DNA of 17,126 nucleotides, from NCBI GenBank assembly GCA_947461325.1, contig CANHLD010000018.1, positions 1-17,126 of the forward strand, written 5' to 3'. Made by a program: the position numbers and the translations under genes. Of the stretch, positions 7,429 through 14,178 are shown one piece after another. The notes beneath the pieces were generated by a model that worked only from the letters and a program-made list of their open reading frames with translations, searched no databases and was not told where the DNA came from. Numbering within the stretch: the first letter of the stretch is position 1; each line of letters starts with the position of its first letter. Source of the DNA: Comamonadaceae bacterium. Lineage in GTDB: Bacteria; Pseudomonadota; Gammaproteobacteria; Burkholderiales; Burkholderiaceae_C.

Positions 7429-7454
7429 CGTTAACAGCCATACGATTGTTAACG
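7429..7454. repeat. Inverted repeat CGTTAAC-N12-GTTAACG, operator-like
   Basis: Perfect 7-base arms at 7429-7435 and 7448-7454 are separated by 12 bases. The arm starts are 19 bases apart, close to two helical turns, as expected for a dimeric regulator on one DNA face. Each arm contains the palindrome GTTAAC. The right arm ends 9 bases before the ATG at 7464, so it could also fold as an RNA hairpin near the ribosome site. No known regulator assigned. Confidence 0.5.
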
Positions 7455-7463
7455 GAAACTTGA

Positions 7464-7658
7464 ATGAATAAGTCAACACAGGTACAAACAGACAGACTTA
7501 CAGCTGAAATTGATTACCGATATCAATACGTTCCCTCTGAGCACACGCCTATTAGAAACACGTTTGAGCGTATTCGTTCTCAACTCGCTCAGGAAGCTGA
7601 GCAAAAGAGCCGTCCGGTTTCTCGCCTTTATTCGGGTTTCAGAGCAGTCAAGGCCTGA
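7464..7658 (+). CDS. Possible small protein of 64 residues
   Basis: The frame encodes a hydrophilic, Arg/Gln/Glu-rich protein with no signal peptide, membrane segment or cysteine. It looks helical in the second half (TFERIRSQLAQEAEQKSR). It fills the gap between bactofilin 1 and yaeQ, which would otherwise be about 370 bases without a gene. Support is moderate: an ATG start, a reasonable amino-acid mix, a weak GGA 9 bases upstream, and an inverted repeat directly in front. Against it: no strong Shine-Dalgarno and no family recognised. It could be a regulated small basic protein, or chance. Confidence 0.45.
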   Translation: MNKSTQVQTDRLTAEIDYRYQYVPSEHTPIRNTFERIRSQLAQEAEQKSRPVSRLYSGFRAVKA

Positions 7659-7695
7659 CGGTCGCCATAACCTCGCTTGACGACTATGATTCGTC

Positions 7696-8256
7696 ATGGC
7701 ACTTAAATCTACTGTTTTTAAAGCTCAGTTACAAATTGCTGACATAGACAATGCATATTACGCAGATCATGCGCTGACCTTAGCGCGTCATCCCAGTGAA
7801 ACCGATGAGCGGATGATGGTTAGGCTGGCAGCGCTGTCTTTAAATGCTTTTCAATTACAAAATACTTGCCAAGGTGATGGGGTGTTGGCCTTCGGAGCGG
7901 GTCTGTCTGATCCGGATGACCCCGATGTTTCACTGACGGATTTCACAGGTCGAAAACGACTTTGGATTGAAGTTGGTCAGCCAGATGAGAAAACTTTGCA
8001 ACGTGCAAGCAGTCAATCGGATCACGTGTTGGTGTATGCCTTTTCATCCTCAGCTGACATTTGGTGGAAGAACATTGAAAATAAATTGCACCGGCAGAGA
8101 AAGTTAGGCGTGTTGCGAATCCCTCATGACGCATCACAGCAGATGGCCGACATGGCAGAGCGTAGTATGCAGTTGCAGGCCACTATCCAAGAGGGCGGCA
8201 TGACGCTCAGTAGCCATCTGGGCAGTGTCAATTTTGAAACGACTAAGTGGCTTTAA
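7696..8256 (+). CDS. yaeQ: YaeQ family protein
   Basis: 186 residues, the standard YaeQ length. The start MALKSTVFKAQLQIADID and the stretch LARHPSETDERMMVRLAALSLNAF are characteristic of the family, as are LSDPDDPDVSLTDFTGRKRLWIEVGQPDE and LVYAFSSSADIWW. YaeQ has a PD-(D/E)xK nuclease-like fold; Asp in LTDFTG, Glu in WIEVG and Gln in VGQPD sit where that fold places its active-site residues. Its biological role is not settled: an early report linked it to suppression of RfaH loss in enterobacteria, but no nuclease activity is firmly established to my knowledge. Cytosolic. No clear ribosome site precedes the ATG. The quinone oxidoreductase gene follows after 46 bases. Confidence 0.92.
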   Translation: MALKSTVFKAQLQIADIDNAYYADHALTLARHPSETDERMMVRLAALSLNAFQLQNTCQGDGVLAFGAGLSDPDDPDVSLTDFTGRKRLWIEVGQPDEKTLQRASSQSDHVLVYAFSSSADIWWKNIENKLHRQRKLGVLRIPHDASQQMADMAERSMQLQATIQEGGMTLSSHLGSVNFETTKWL

Positions 8257-8302
8257 CAAAATGGCAAGTGTGATTTTTTCAAAGCTTTACCGAGGTAGAT
8301 GA

Positions 8303-9301
8303 ATGACAAAAATGATGAAATATATTGAATATGGTTCAGGCGGTTCACCCCATGTCATGCAAATGGGTGAAACCGAAGTACCTCAAGCGGCAGAGGGACA
8401 CGTTCTGATTAAGGTTGCATATGCGGGCGTTAATCGCCCGGATTGTTTACAACGCAGCGGACGTTATCCACCGCCGGCAGGTGCCTCACCGATTTTGGGT
8501 TTGGAAGCCTCCGGCCACGTGGTCGCTTTGGGTCAAGGTGTGACCCAATGGCAAATAGGGGAAGCTGTTTGCGGTCTGGCTAATGGTGGTGCTTACGCTG
8601 AGTATGTGTCCATTCCGCAAGGACAGGTTTTGCCTGTCCCCAAGGGATTAAGTTTGTTGCAAGCGGCCGCTTTACCCGAAAACTATTTCACGGTGTGGAC
8701 CAATGTGTTTCAACGTGGTCACTTGCAAAGCGGCGAGACCATGCTTGTACATGGGGGATCTTCGGGTATCGGATTGACTGCCATTCAACTAGCCAAAGCA
8801 TTCGGCGCCAAAGTCTTATGCACCGTGGGCAATGAAGAAAAAGTCAAGGCGTGCTTAAACGCGGGTGCAGATGTGGCCATCAATTACCGCACTCAGGACT
8901 TTGTCAAGGAAGCGCTGAATGCCACTGATCAAAAGGGCGTCAATATAATTCTGGATATGGTGGGCGGAGACTATATGCAGCGCAATTTATCATGCTTAGG
9001 AGTTGACGGTAGATTGATTCAAATTGCTTTTTTGCAGCCCTCTAAAACCGAAGTGGATTGGATCGGTTTGATGGTCAAACGATTGACATTCACCGGTTCG
9101 ACACTGCGCCCGCGCACTGCAGCAGATAAAGCGCAAATGGCCAGTGAATTAAAGACAAAGGTTTGGCCAATGTTGGAGCAAGCCCAATGCCTTCCTGTGA
9201 TCCATCAGGTGTTCGACATGACAGACGCGGTCAAAGCCCATGAGTTGATGGAATCCTCAGTGCACATTGGCAAAATCATGTTGAAAGTTGCAACAGATTG
9301 A
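8303..9301 (+). CDS. NAD(P)H quinone oxidoreductase, zeta-crystallin/PIG3-like
   Basis: 332 residues, medium-chain dehydrogenase/reductase superfamily. The N-terminal GroES-like half has AYAGVNRPDCLQRSGRYPPP and ILGLEASGHVVALGQGV. The cofactor half has MLVHGGSSGIGLTAIQLAKAFGAKV (nucleotide loop near residues 150-156). It lacks the zinc ligands of alcohol dehydrogenases, as expected for the quinone oxidoreductase branch. ALPENYFTVWTNVFQRG is typical of the PIG3/TP53I3-like subgroup. The C-terminus with STLRPRTAADKAQM and HIGKIMLKV is also typical. Predicted NADPH-dependent reduction of quinones or reactive enals in the cytosol. GAGG at 8292-8295 is a good ribosome site. The ABC ATPase gene begins 17 bases downstream, so both may be in one transcript, though a functional link is uncertain. 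Confidence 0.9.
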   Translation: MTKMMKYIEYGSGGSPHVMQMGETEVPQAAEGHVLIKVAYAGVNRPDCLQRSGRYPPPAGASPILGLEASGHVVALGQGVTQWQIGEAVCGLANGGAYAEYVSIPQGQVLPVPKGLSLLQAAALPENYFTVWTNVFQRGHLQSGETMLVHGGSSGIGLTAIQLAKAFGAKVLCTVGNEEKVKACLNAGADVAINYRTQDFVKEALNATDQKGVNIILDMVGGDYMQRNLSCLGVDGRLIQIAFLQPSKTEVDWIGLMVKRLTFTGSTLRPRTAADKAQMASELKTKVWPMLEQAQCLPVIHQVFDMTDAVKAHELMESSVHIGKIMLKVATD

Positions 9302-9318
9302 CATATATCTGATCCTCG

Positions 9319-10011
9319 ATGGCTACTTCTAATGCACTTCATTTGAGCCGATTGACCCATGCATGGGTTGATCGTCCACCATTGTTCGACATTGAAGATC
9401 TGTCTTTGCCGCAGGGGCAGCATTTGTTTATTCAAGGCCCCAGCGGTTGTGGCAAAAGTACCTTGCTTTCCTTGCTTGCGGGCGTCATACAAGTGCAATC
9501 AGGTGTGTGTGAAGTACTTGGTCGTGATATGGCAAAACTCAATCAGCTTGAACGCGATGCTTTACGAGGCGAGCAAATCGGTGTTATTTTTCAGCAGTTC
9601 AATTTGCTCACCTACTTGAATGTCGAAGCGAATACGCTCTTACCCACCCGTTTATTTCCAAGTCGTGCTGCTTCAGCTGCAAAAGAGTGGGGCAGCCCAA
9701 AGAAGCAAGCTGAGTCTCTCGCGCACGCGCTAGGACTCAAACCCAGTTCATGGCGACAACCCGTCAACACTTTGTCCGTAGGACAACAACAAAGGGTGGC
9801 TGCGGTGCGCGCTCTCATGGGGGCGCCTAAATTGTTGATTGCTGATGAGCCTACTTCGGCTTTGGATGAATCTAATCAAATGGAATTCATTGAGCTTTTA
9901 CTCAGCACGGCGCAAAGGCAACACGCCAGTGTGGTGATGGTCAGTCATAACCCTAAGCTCGCCCCAAGGTTTGACCAAGTGTTTGAAATGAAGTCTGGGG
10001 TTGGCGAATGA
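9319..10011 (+). CDS. ABC transporter ATPase, LolD/MacB type
   Basis: 230 residues, one complete nucleotide-binding domain. Walker A GPSGCGKST spans residues 40-48, the Q-loop Gln is near 92 (FQQFNLL), the signature is LSVGQQQ (from 152), Walker B is KLLIADEPTSALDE (from 171), and the switch His is 210 (VSHN). The family is the MacB/LolD (o228) group, whose members pair with FtsX-like permeases and act as mechanotransmitters rather than true pumps. The stop overlaps the permease start (ATGA at 10008-10011), so the stoichiometry is coupled. With the permease and DUF3299 genes it matches the order of Pseudomonas aeruginosa PA4064-PA4066, a zinc-starvation induced unit. No Shine-Dalgarno is evident at the ATG; the upstream gene is 17 bases away. 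Confidence 0.92.
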   Translation: MATSNALHLSRLTHAWVDRPPLFDIEDLSLPQGQHLFIQGPSGCGKSTLLSLLAGVIQVQSGVCEVLGRDMAKLNQLERDALRGEQIGVIFQQFNLLTYLNVEANTLLPTRLFPSRAASAAKEWGSPKKQAESLAHALGLKPSSWRQPVNTLSVGQQQRVAAVRALMGAPKLLIADEPTSALDESNQMEFIELLLSTAQRQHASVVMVSHNPKLAPRFDQVFEMKSGVGE

Positions 10012-11306
10012 ACCTCTGGTTATCACTGGCATGGCACAGCGCTTGGTCGCGTCGATTCGCACTTATATTGGTGACCATATCGGTCAGTGTGTCCGTATTG
10101 ATATTGCTCGGCGTACAACAATTGCGTGAAGATGCCAAACGCAGTTTTTCAAATGCCGTCAGCGGCGTCGATTTGATTGTGGGGCCGAGGGGAAGCGCCA
10201 CCGAATTGATGCTCTACAGCGTTTTCCAGATCGGTCGTCCCAGCAAAAACATGGGCATACGGGGGTATGAAGACATAAAGCTCATGCCTCAAGTCCGTTG
10301 GGTAATACCCATTCAGCTAGGAGACACCTACAAAGGCTATCCGGTGTTGGGCACCACCCCAACTTTGTTTGCTGAATTCAAGAGCCAAGGCCGCGGGCTC
10401 GAATGGGCCCATGGCCGCGCTTTTGGCAATCCCATCACAGACACGCTCGCATTGAATGAAGTGGTTTTGGGTGCTGAAGTAGCTGCACATTTCAACCATC
10501 AGATCAATGACAAACTCATCCTGACACATGGTGCAGACGGTGGGCCTGAGGATACTGACCATGATGACCATCCACTGGTGATTGTGGGCATCCTCAAACC
10601 TACCGGCGCGCCCATCGATAGAAGCGTGTTGGTGAATTTAGAAGGTTTTGAATCCATGCACCAAGGCTGGGGCATGGGAATATCACCCAAAGCGCTGAAA
10701 TCGGCTGCTGCTGCATTACCTGAAGCCCAATCGGCTGCTGACTTGCAACCTGTTAATTTATCTGCGGTCTGGGTTGGCTTGCATCACCGTGCGGATGTAT
10801 TTTCTGTCAAACGCAAAATTGAAAGTCTCAGCCGTGATCCTTTGATGGCCGTACTTCCGGGCGTGGCCTTGGATGAATTGTGGCAAGTGGTGAAGATCGT
10901 TGAAAACAGTTTGGTGGTGATAGGCGTGTTGGTGTCAGTCAGTGCCATGTTCAGTGTGGCTGCGGTATTGCTTGTTGCCATGAGCGGCCGCCGTAAAGAA
11001 CTCGCTATCTTGCGCGCCATGGGGGCTTCGCCGCGCTCATTAATGGGTTTTGTGTTGATTGAGTCTGTGATGGTCTGCTTCATCGGTATAGTCACAGGCT
11101 ATGCTCTCACGCAATGCTTGATTTTGATTGCGCAAGATATGCTTCGAACTCAATTTGGTGTGATGGTGCAACCTGGGTTGCCGAGTCTTCAAGCGCTGAT
11201 CAGTATCGGGGCATTGTTCAGCGTGTCTGTATTGGCAAGTTTGTTACCCGCTTGGCGAGCTTACAGTTTGTCTCTGATGGATGGTTTGCATCCACCGTCT
11301 ATTTAG
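10008..11306 (+). CDS. FtsX/MacB-like ABC transporter permease
   Basis: 432 residues. One TM segment near residues 18-37 is followed by a large periplasmic (MacB-PCD-like) domain. Three more TM segments lie at about 299-322, 346-370 and 394-415, the four-TM layout of MacB/LolC/FtsX permeases. The C-terminal block has RRKELAILRAMGASPRSLMGFVLIES, the conserved cytosolic loop of FtsX proteins that contacts the ATPase. The periplasmic part carries DHDDH at residues 184-188 (TDHDDHPLVIVGIL), a possible metal site, and LKPTGAPIDRSVLVNLEG, which I associate with the PA4065-type subgroup. It is coupled to the ATPase by a 4-base overlap. The likely role is envelope transport or lipoprotein/metal handling; the substrate is unknown. 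Confidence 0.9.
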   Translation: MNLWLSLAWHSAWSRRFALILVTISVSVSVLILLGVQQLREDAKRSFSNAVSGVDLIVGPRGSATELMLYSVFQIGRPSKNMGIRGYEDIKLMPQVRWVIPIQLGDTYKGYPVLGTTPTLFAEFKSQGRGLEWAHGRAFGNPITDTLALNEVVLGAEVAAHFNHQINDKLILTHGADGGPEDTDHDDHPLVIVGILKPTGAPIDRSVLVNLEGFESMHQGWGMGISPKALKSAAAALPEAQSAADLQPVNLSAVWVGLHHRADVFSVKRKIESLSRDPLMAVLPGVALDELWQVVKIVENSLVVIGVLVSVSAMFSVAAVLLVAMSGRRKELAILRAMGASPRSLMGFVLIESVMVCFIGIVTGYALTQCLILIAQDMLRTQFGVMVQPGLPSLQALISIGALFSVSVLASLLPAWRAYSLSLMDGLHPPSI

Positions 11307-11309
11307 TTT

Positions 11310-11314
11310 GGGAG
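11310..11314 (+). promoter_or_regulatory. Ribosome binding site setting the DUF3299 start
   Basis: GGGAG ends 5 bases before the ATG at 11320. The longer in-frame start at 11281 lies inside the permease gene and would put extra residues before the signal peptide, so 11320 is preferred. Confidence 0.7.
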
Positions 11315-11319
11315 TTGAC

Positions 11320-11898
11320 ATGTCTTCACATTATTTGCAGTTAAAGCGCCGCCACATGATGCTGGCATTGTTTGGCTTGGCGATTGACCGCATGGCAATG
11401 GCTGAGACTGAGGGATATAAAACCATTGAATGGAATGATTTGATGCCCGATTCTTGGGTCAAGGAGATGACCAAGGAAATGGCGGCTTTGAGCAAAATGT
11501 CTTATTTGCAGGACACCAGTGATGAAGCCAACAAGGCCATGAATGCGATGCGCAAAAAACTAGATGATGCACCGATCGTCAAAACACAACTCAACAAAAA
11601 AATTCGCATTCCAGGCTATGCGGTTCCATTGGATGCAGAAAGATCCGAAAAACGTGAATTTTTACTGGTTCCTTATTTTGGCGCTTGCATACATACGCCG
11701 CCTCCACCGGCGAACCAAATTGTGCTGGTCAGGCCTATGGCGCAAAGCAAAATCAAAAAAATGCCCGAGTCGATGGATGTCTTGTGGGTGGAGGGTGAAT
11801 TAAAAGAAGGCCGAGTTAGCACTTCCCAAGGCGTCAGCGGCTATATGCTTGAGGCCATCAGCATTGCGCCCTATGAAACCAAACCCGCTAAGCGCTGA
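11320..11898 (+). CDS. DUF3299 secreted protein of the ABC cassette
   Basis: 192 residues. The N-terminus (LKRRHMMLALFGLAIDRMAMA) is a signal peptide, cut probably after AMA; the paired Arg could make it Tat-like, though the motif is not canonical. The mature part starts with YKTIEWNDLMP and contains IRIPGYAVPLDAE (from residue 97) and LLVPYFGACIHTPPPPANQ (Cys123), the diagnostic blocks of DUF3299. The conserved Cys-x-His suggests a metal or redox site, but the biochemistry is unknown. In Pseudomonas aeruginosa the homologous gene (PA4066, from memory) is the last of a Zur-controlled cluster with an ABC pair and a DUF2796 zinc-binding protein. Here the DUF2796 partner is absent. It follows the permease by 13 bases, one transcript likely. 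Confidence 0.88.
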   Translation: MSSHYLQLKRRHMMLALFGLAIDRMAMAETEGYKTIEWNDLMPDSWVKEMTKEMAALSKMSYLQDTSDEANKAMNAMRKKLDDAPIVKTQLNKKIRIPGYAVPLDAERSEKREFLLVPYFGACIHTPPPPANQIVLVRPMAQSKIKKMPESMDVLWVEGELKEGRVSTSQGVSGYMLEAISIAPYETKPAKR

Positions 11899-11901
11899 CC
11901 T

Positions 11902-11915
11902 ACAATAGCTATTGT
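11902..11915. repeat. Perfect 14-bp palindrome ACAATAGCTATTGT
   Basis: This self-complementary site lies in the 32-base gap between the DUF3299 and DUF4337 genes. It includes TACAAT (11901-11906), which could serve as a -10 element, but no -35 is seen at the right distance. The sequence ATAGC recurs just before the ATG (11926-11930). It may be an operator or chance. Confidence 0.3.
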
Positions 11916-11930
11916 TAATTTTCAAATAGC

Positions 11931-12503
11931 ATGGAAAACACAGACCCCACTGAAATCGCTGAACAAGCAACCAATCCCTTCAAAACCTATTGTGCTTTGC
12001 TGGTGTCGGTTTTGGCTATGGTGCTGGCCATCAGCAACCTAGGTGGAAGCAACACTGGAAAAGATGCCACGATGAATAATATTCTGGCGTCTAATATGTA
12101 TTCTTTTTATCAAGCCAAAAGTTTAAAACAAACGCAGTACAAAATTGCTGCAGATGAACTGGAAATTCAACTTGCATCTGACAAATTGTCTGTCCAAGCA
12201 AAAGAACAAATTCAGGCTAAATTAGCAGCTTATAAAAAAACTCAGGATCGATACGAATCTGAGCCTGAAACCGGTGAAGGTAAAAAAGAACTAATGGTCA
12301 AGGCCAAAGAGTTTGAACTTGAGCGCGACATGGCCTTGAAAAAGGATCCTTGGTTTGATTATGCTGAAGGCCTCTTACAATTGGCGATTGTGCTCACCTC
12401 TGTTGCTATCATTACCGGCAGGCGAACCATGGCTTATGTGGCTTTGATGCTGGGTATCGTTGGAACGGTTTGTACCCTCAATGGATATTTTCTCTTTTTC
12501 TGA
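11931..12503 (+). CDS. DUF4337 family membrane protein
   Basis: 190 residues. The layout is typical of DUF4337: a polar N-terminus, one TM at about residues 20-40 (TYCALLVSVLAMVLAISNL), and a central hydrophilic helical stretch. That stretch includes the conserved NNILASNMYSFYQAKSLKQTQY block near residue 50 and a long Lys/Glu-rich helix likely to form coiled coil. Two C-terminal TM segments lie at about 142-162 and 166-188. DPWFDYAEGLLQLAIVL just before the second TM is also family-like. Function unknown; inner membrane. No Shine-Dalgarno is visible. Bactofilin 2 starts 23 bases downstream, so the two are probably co-transcribed and may meet at the membrane, which is inference from proximity. 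Confidence 0.85.
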   Translation: MENTDPTEIAEQATNPFKTYCALLVSVLAMVLAISNLGGSNTGKDATMNNILASNMYSFYQAKSLKQTQYKIAADELEIQLASDKLSVQAKEQIQAKLAAYKKTQDRYESEPETGEGKKELMVKAKEFELERDMALKKDPWFDYAEGLLQLAIVLTSVAIITGRRTMAYVALMLGIVGTVCTLNGYFLFF

Positions 12504-12526
12504 ACATTCTTGACTGAAAGACGCGT

Positions 12527-12970
12527 ATGGCAACCAACATGGATCAATCAAACAACCTCGTGATCGGTAATGGCGTCACTTTCAAGGGCACACTCAATGT
12601 CCCTAAGAAAGCTACCATTTACGGTACGGTGGACGGAGAGTTAACAGCTGAAGAAATTTTCATCGGTCAGTCTGGAAAAATCACTGGCAAGGTAACTGCC
12701 CGCAGCATTGAGGTTGAAGGTGAATTGCATCAAGTTATTCACTGCCGCGACCACTTGCATATCCGCGCCACTGGCAAGGTCTCAGGAAAACTTGAGTACT
12801 CACAAATCCAAATTGAGCGCGGTGGTGAGTTCCGCGGTGAAATGCAGCAAGTCGGCGCGGCGCCTGTTTATCCGCCAAACACCGCTTCTACTGCCAACCA
12901 ATCCAAGCCTGCTATTGCCAATCCCCAAAGCAACTCGGCGGCTGCCCCAGTCAGTAAAGACGCCTCCTAA
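12527..12970 (+). CDS. Bactofilin (polymer-forming cytoskeletal protein) 2
   Basis: 147 residues. The beta-helix core at about residues 11-107 shows the repeated turns IGNGVTFKGTLNVP, IYGTVDGELTAEEI, SGKITGKVTARSIEVEGEL and SGKLEYSQIQIERGGEFRGEM, the bactofilin (DUF583) signature. The last roughly 38 residues are a Pro/Ala/Ser/Asn-rich disordered tail (VYPPNTASTANQSKPAIAN), absent from bactofilin 1, which may be a partner-binding arm. Predicted to form nucleotide-independent filaments at the cytosolic membrane face. The Shine-Dalgarno is weak (GAAAG). The stop codon overlaps the end of the convergent minus-strand gene by 4 bases, and a strong hairpin lies just beyond it. Confidence 0.93.
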   Translation: MATNMDQSNNLVIGNGVTFKGTLNVPKKATIYGTVDGELTAEEIFIGQSGKITGKVTARSIEVEGELHQVIHCRDHLHIRATGKVSGKLEYSQIQIERGGEFRGEMQQVGAAPVYPPNTASTANQSKPAIANPQSNSAAAPVSKDAS

Positions 12971-13395
12971 TTAAATGCGTTCTTGCAGGGTTCAGTTGGC
13001 TTTGTCTTCATACAAAGGCAACTGAATCCAAACGTCTTGATATCTTTTTTTTCAATGCCTTTGATGGCTGTTCGTCTGACGCTGTTTGACGGAATATAAA
13101 GCTTAGGGTCAAAGGCCTGTGAACGTTTTTTTCCATCTTTGAATTCAAAGTTGGCCCCAAGGCAAAAAATTGGACCGCTTAATTGATTTTTGACTTCAAA
13201 CATCATGAGGCTTGGATCGTCATTTGACCAACCTGATTGAATGGCAACGTTTTTAAGTTCTGACGGCGTTAACTCGGTTTGGTGAAGCACTGGCTGACTG
13301 GAAAACCAACCCATGGCGTGACTAAATGGTGACCCTAAAACCCCGACAGTCATGATTAACCAGGCAGGCCAAGTTTTTATTTCGCTTCTTGACAT
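12967..13395 (-). CDS. Small secreted protein, unknown function
   Basis: 142 residues. The N-terminus has a polar start (MSRSEIKTWPAW), a hydrophobic core (LIMTVGVLGSPF) and a likely cut after SHA, so it should be secreted to the periplasm. The mature part contains FCLGANFEF and, near the end, FSCLCMKTKP and EPCKNAFN: four cysteines in the mature region, two disulfides possible. GPIFCLGANFEFKDGK and the C-x-C motif do not match a family I recognise. It lies 25 bases downstream of the haloacid dehalogenase gene on the same strand and may be read through from it, although the gap is AT-rich and could hold its own promoter. Its 3' end overlaps bactofilin 2 by 4 bases and contains an 18-bp hairpin. 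Confidence 0.7.
   Translation of the reverse strand: MSRSEIKTWPAWLIMTVGVLGSPFSHAMGWFSSQPVLHQTELTPSELKNVAIQSGWSNDDPSLMMFEVKNQLSGPIFCLGANFEFKDGKKRSQAFDPKLYIPSNSVRRTAIKGIEKKDIKTFGFSCLCMKTKPTEPCKNAFN
12988..13029. repeat. 18-bp hairpin at convergent gene overlap
   Basis: Arms GGGTTCAGTTGGCTTTGT (12988-13005) and ACAAAGGCAACTGAATCC (13012-13029) pair over 18 positions with one G-G mismatch and one G-T pair around a 6-base loop. It starts 18 bases after the bactofilin 2 stop, so it could end or stabilise that transcript. A run of eight T lies at 13045-13052, 15 bases past the stem, too far for a classical intrinsic terminator. It lies inside the coding end of the minus-strand gene. Confidence 0.6.
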
Positions 13396-13420
13396 AAGCC
13401 AAAATTTTAATAGATTACTT

Positions 13421-14107
13421 TTATAACAAATCTAGGATTTGCCTTAGGTTGTTTCCGCTGTAACTGGGGCGCGGCCCAAGTGTTTCGAATGGCATACCTT
13501 GGCGGTTCACCCAAAAAGTTTTAAAACCAAACCAGGTGGCACCAAGTGCATCCCAACTGTTGCTGGAGACGAATAAAACTTCTCTGACATCGGTCCGGTA
13601 ATGGTCGGATACCAGGCCATAACTTTGAGGCGATGTTTTGAATTGCCTGACTTCATCAACCGACAATACTTTGTCAATCAAACCATGCATACCCGCGCTG
13701 TGGATGGCCGAAGTCAACATTTCAGGACTGCCGTTAGACAAAATGGCACAGCGCATACCTGACTGCTTCAAAGTTTGCAAAACCTCTAAATTTTCGGGGA
13801 ACGATTGAAGGTGTGAATATTGATCCATCAATTGCTTTTGTATGACTGGCGTCAATTCCAGTTTCAGGCGCTGGCAACTGTATTGCAAGGCAAGTCGGGT
13901 CAGATCCCAAAAAGACTGGTAATGACGACTGCCCATAGGGTTGAGCGGATCGCTCAGCGAAATCAAACGGCTGTATTCAATTTGCTTGTCGCGCCACAAA
14001 ATTGATAAAGCAGAACCATGTCCAGGGAACAACGATTCAGCCAGCTCACTGACCGAATACACATCAAAAAGCGTTCCGTAAGCATCAAATACAACCAATC
14101 GAATCAT
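13421..14107 (-). CDS. L-2-haloacid dehalogenase (HAD type II)
   Basis: 228 residues, haloacid dehalogenase superfamily, type II; predicted hydrolysis of L-2-haloacids to D-2-hydroxyacids in the cytosol. All active-site residues known from the Pseudomonas enzyme L-DEX YL (numbers from memory) have a counterpart: Asp8 nucleophile and Thr12 in FDAYGTLFD, Arg39 in LWRDKQ, Ser124-Asn125 in LSNGS, Lys157 and Tyr163 in FKTSPQSY, and Ser181, Asn183 and Asp186 in VSSNSWDALG. The FGFKTFWVNR block is typical. The usual Pro after the Lys is Thr here. Real substrates in non-polluted habitats are often unclear. AAGGT precedes the ATG. It is divergent from aroQ by 71 bases and followed on the same strand by the small secreted protein gene. 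Confidence 0.9.
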   Translation of the reverse strand: MIRLVVFDAYGTLFDVYSVSELAESLFPGHGSALSILWRDKQIEYSRLISLSDPLNPMGSRHYQSFWDLTRLALQYSCQRLKLELTPVIQKQLMDQYSHLQSFPENLEVLQTLKQSGMRCAILSNGSPEMLTSAIHSAGMHGLIDKVLSVDEVRQFKTSPQSYGLVSDHYRTDVREVLFVSSNSWDALGATWFGFKTFWVNRQGMPFETLGPRPSYSGNNLRQILDLL

Positions 14108-14178
14108 GTTGTTACCTTTTTATCAGTCTTGTTCTAGAGCTCAATCCCGCCAGAAGGGCGTCATCGTATACTCATTTC
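14108..14178. promoter_or_regulatory. Divergent region between dehalogenase and aroQ, candidate -10
   Basis: TATACT at 14167-14172 is a good -10 sequence. Transcription from it would begin at or within a few bases of the aroQ ATG at 14179, giving a leaderless or nearly leaderless mRNA, which fits the lack of a Shine-Dalgarno before aroQ. No matching -35 was found 16-18 bases upstream. For the minus strand, AAGGT before the dehalogenase ATG is the only clear signal. Confidence 0.35.
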
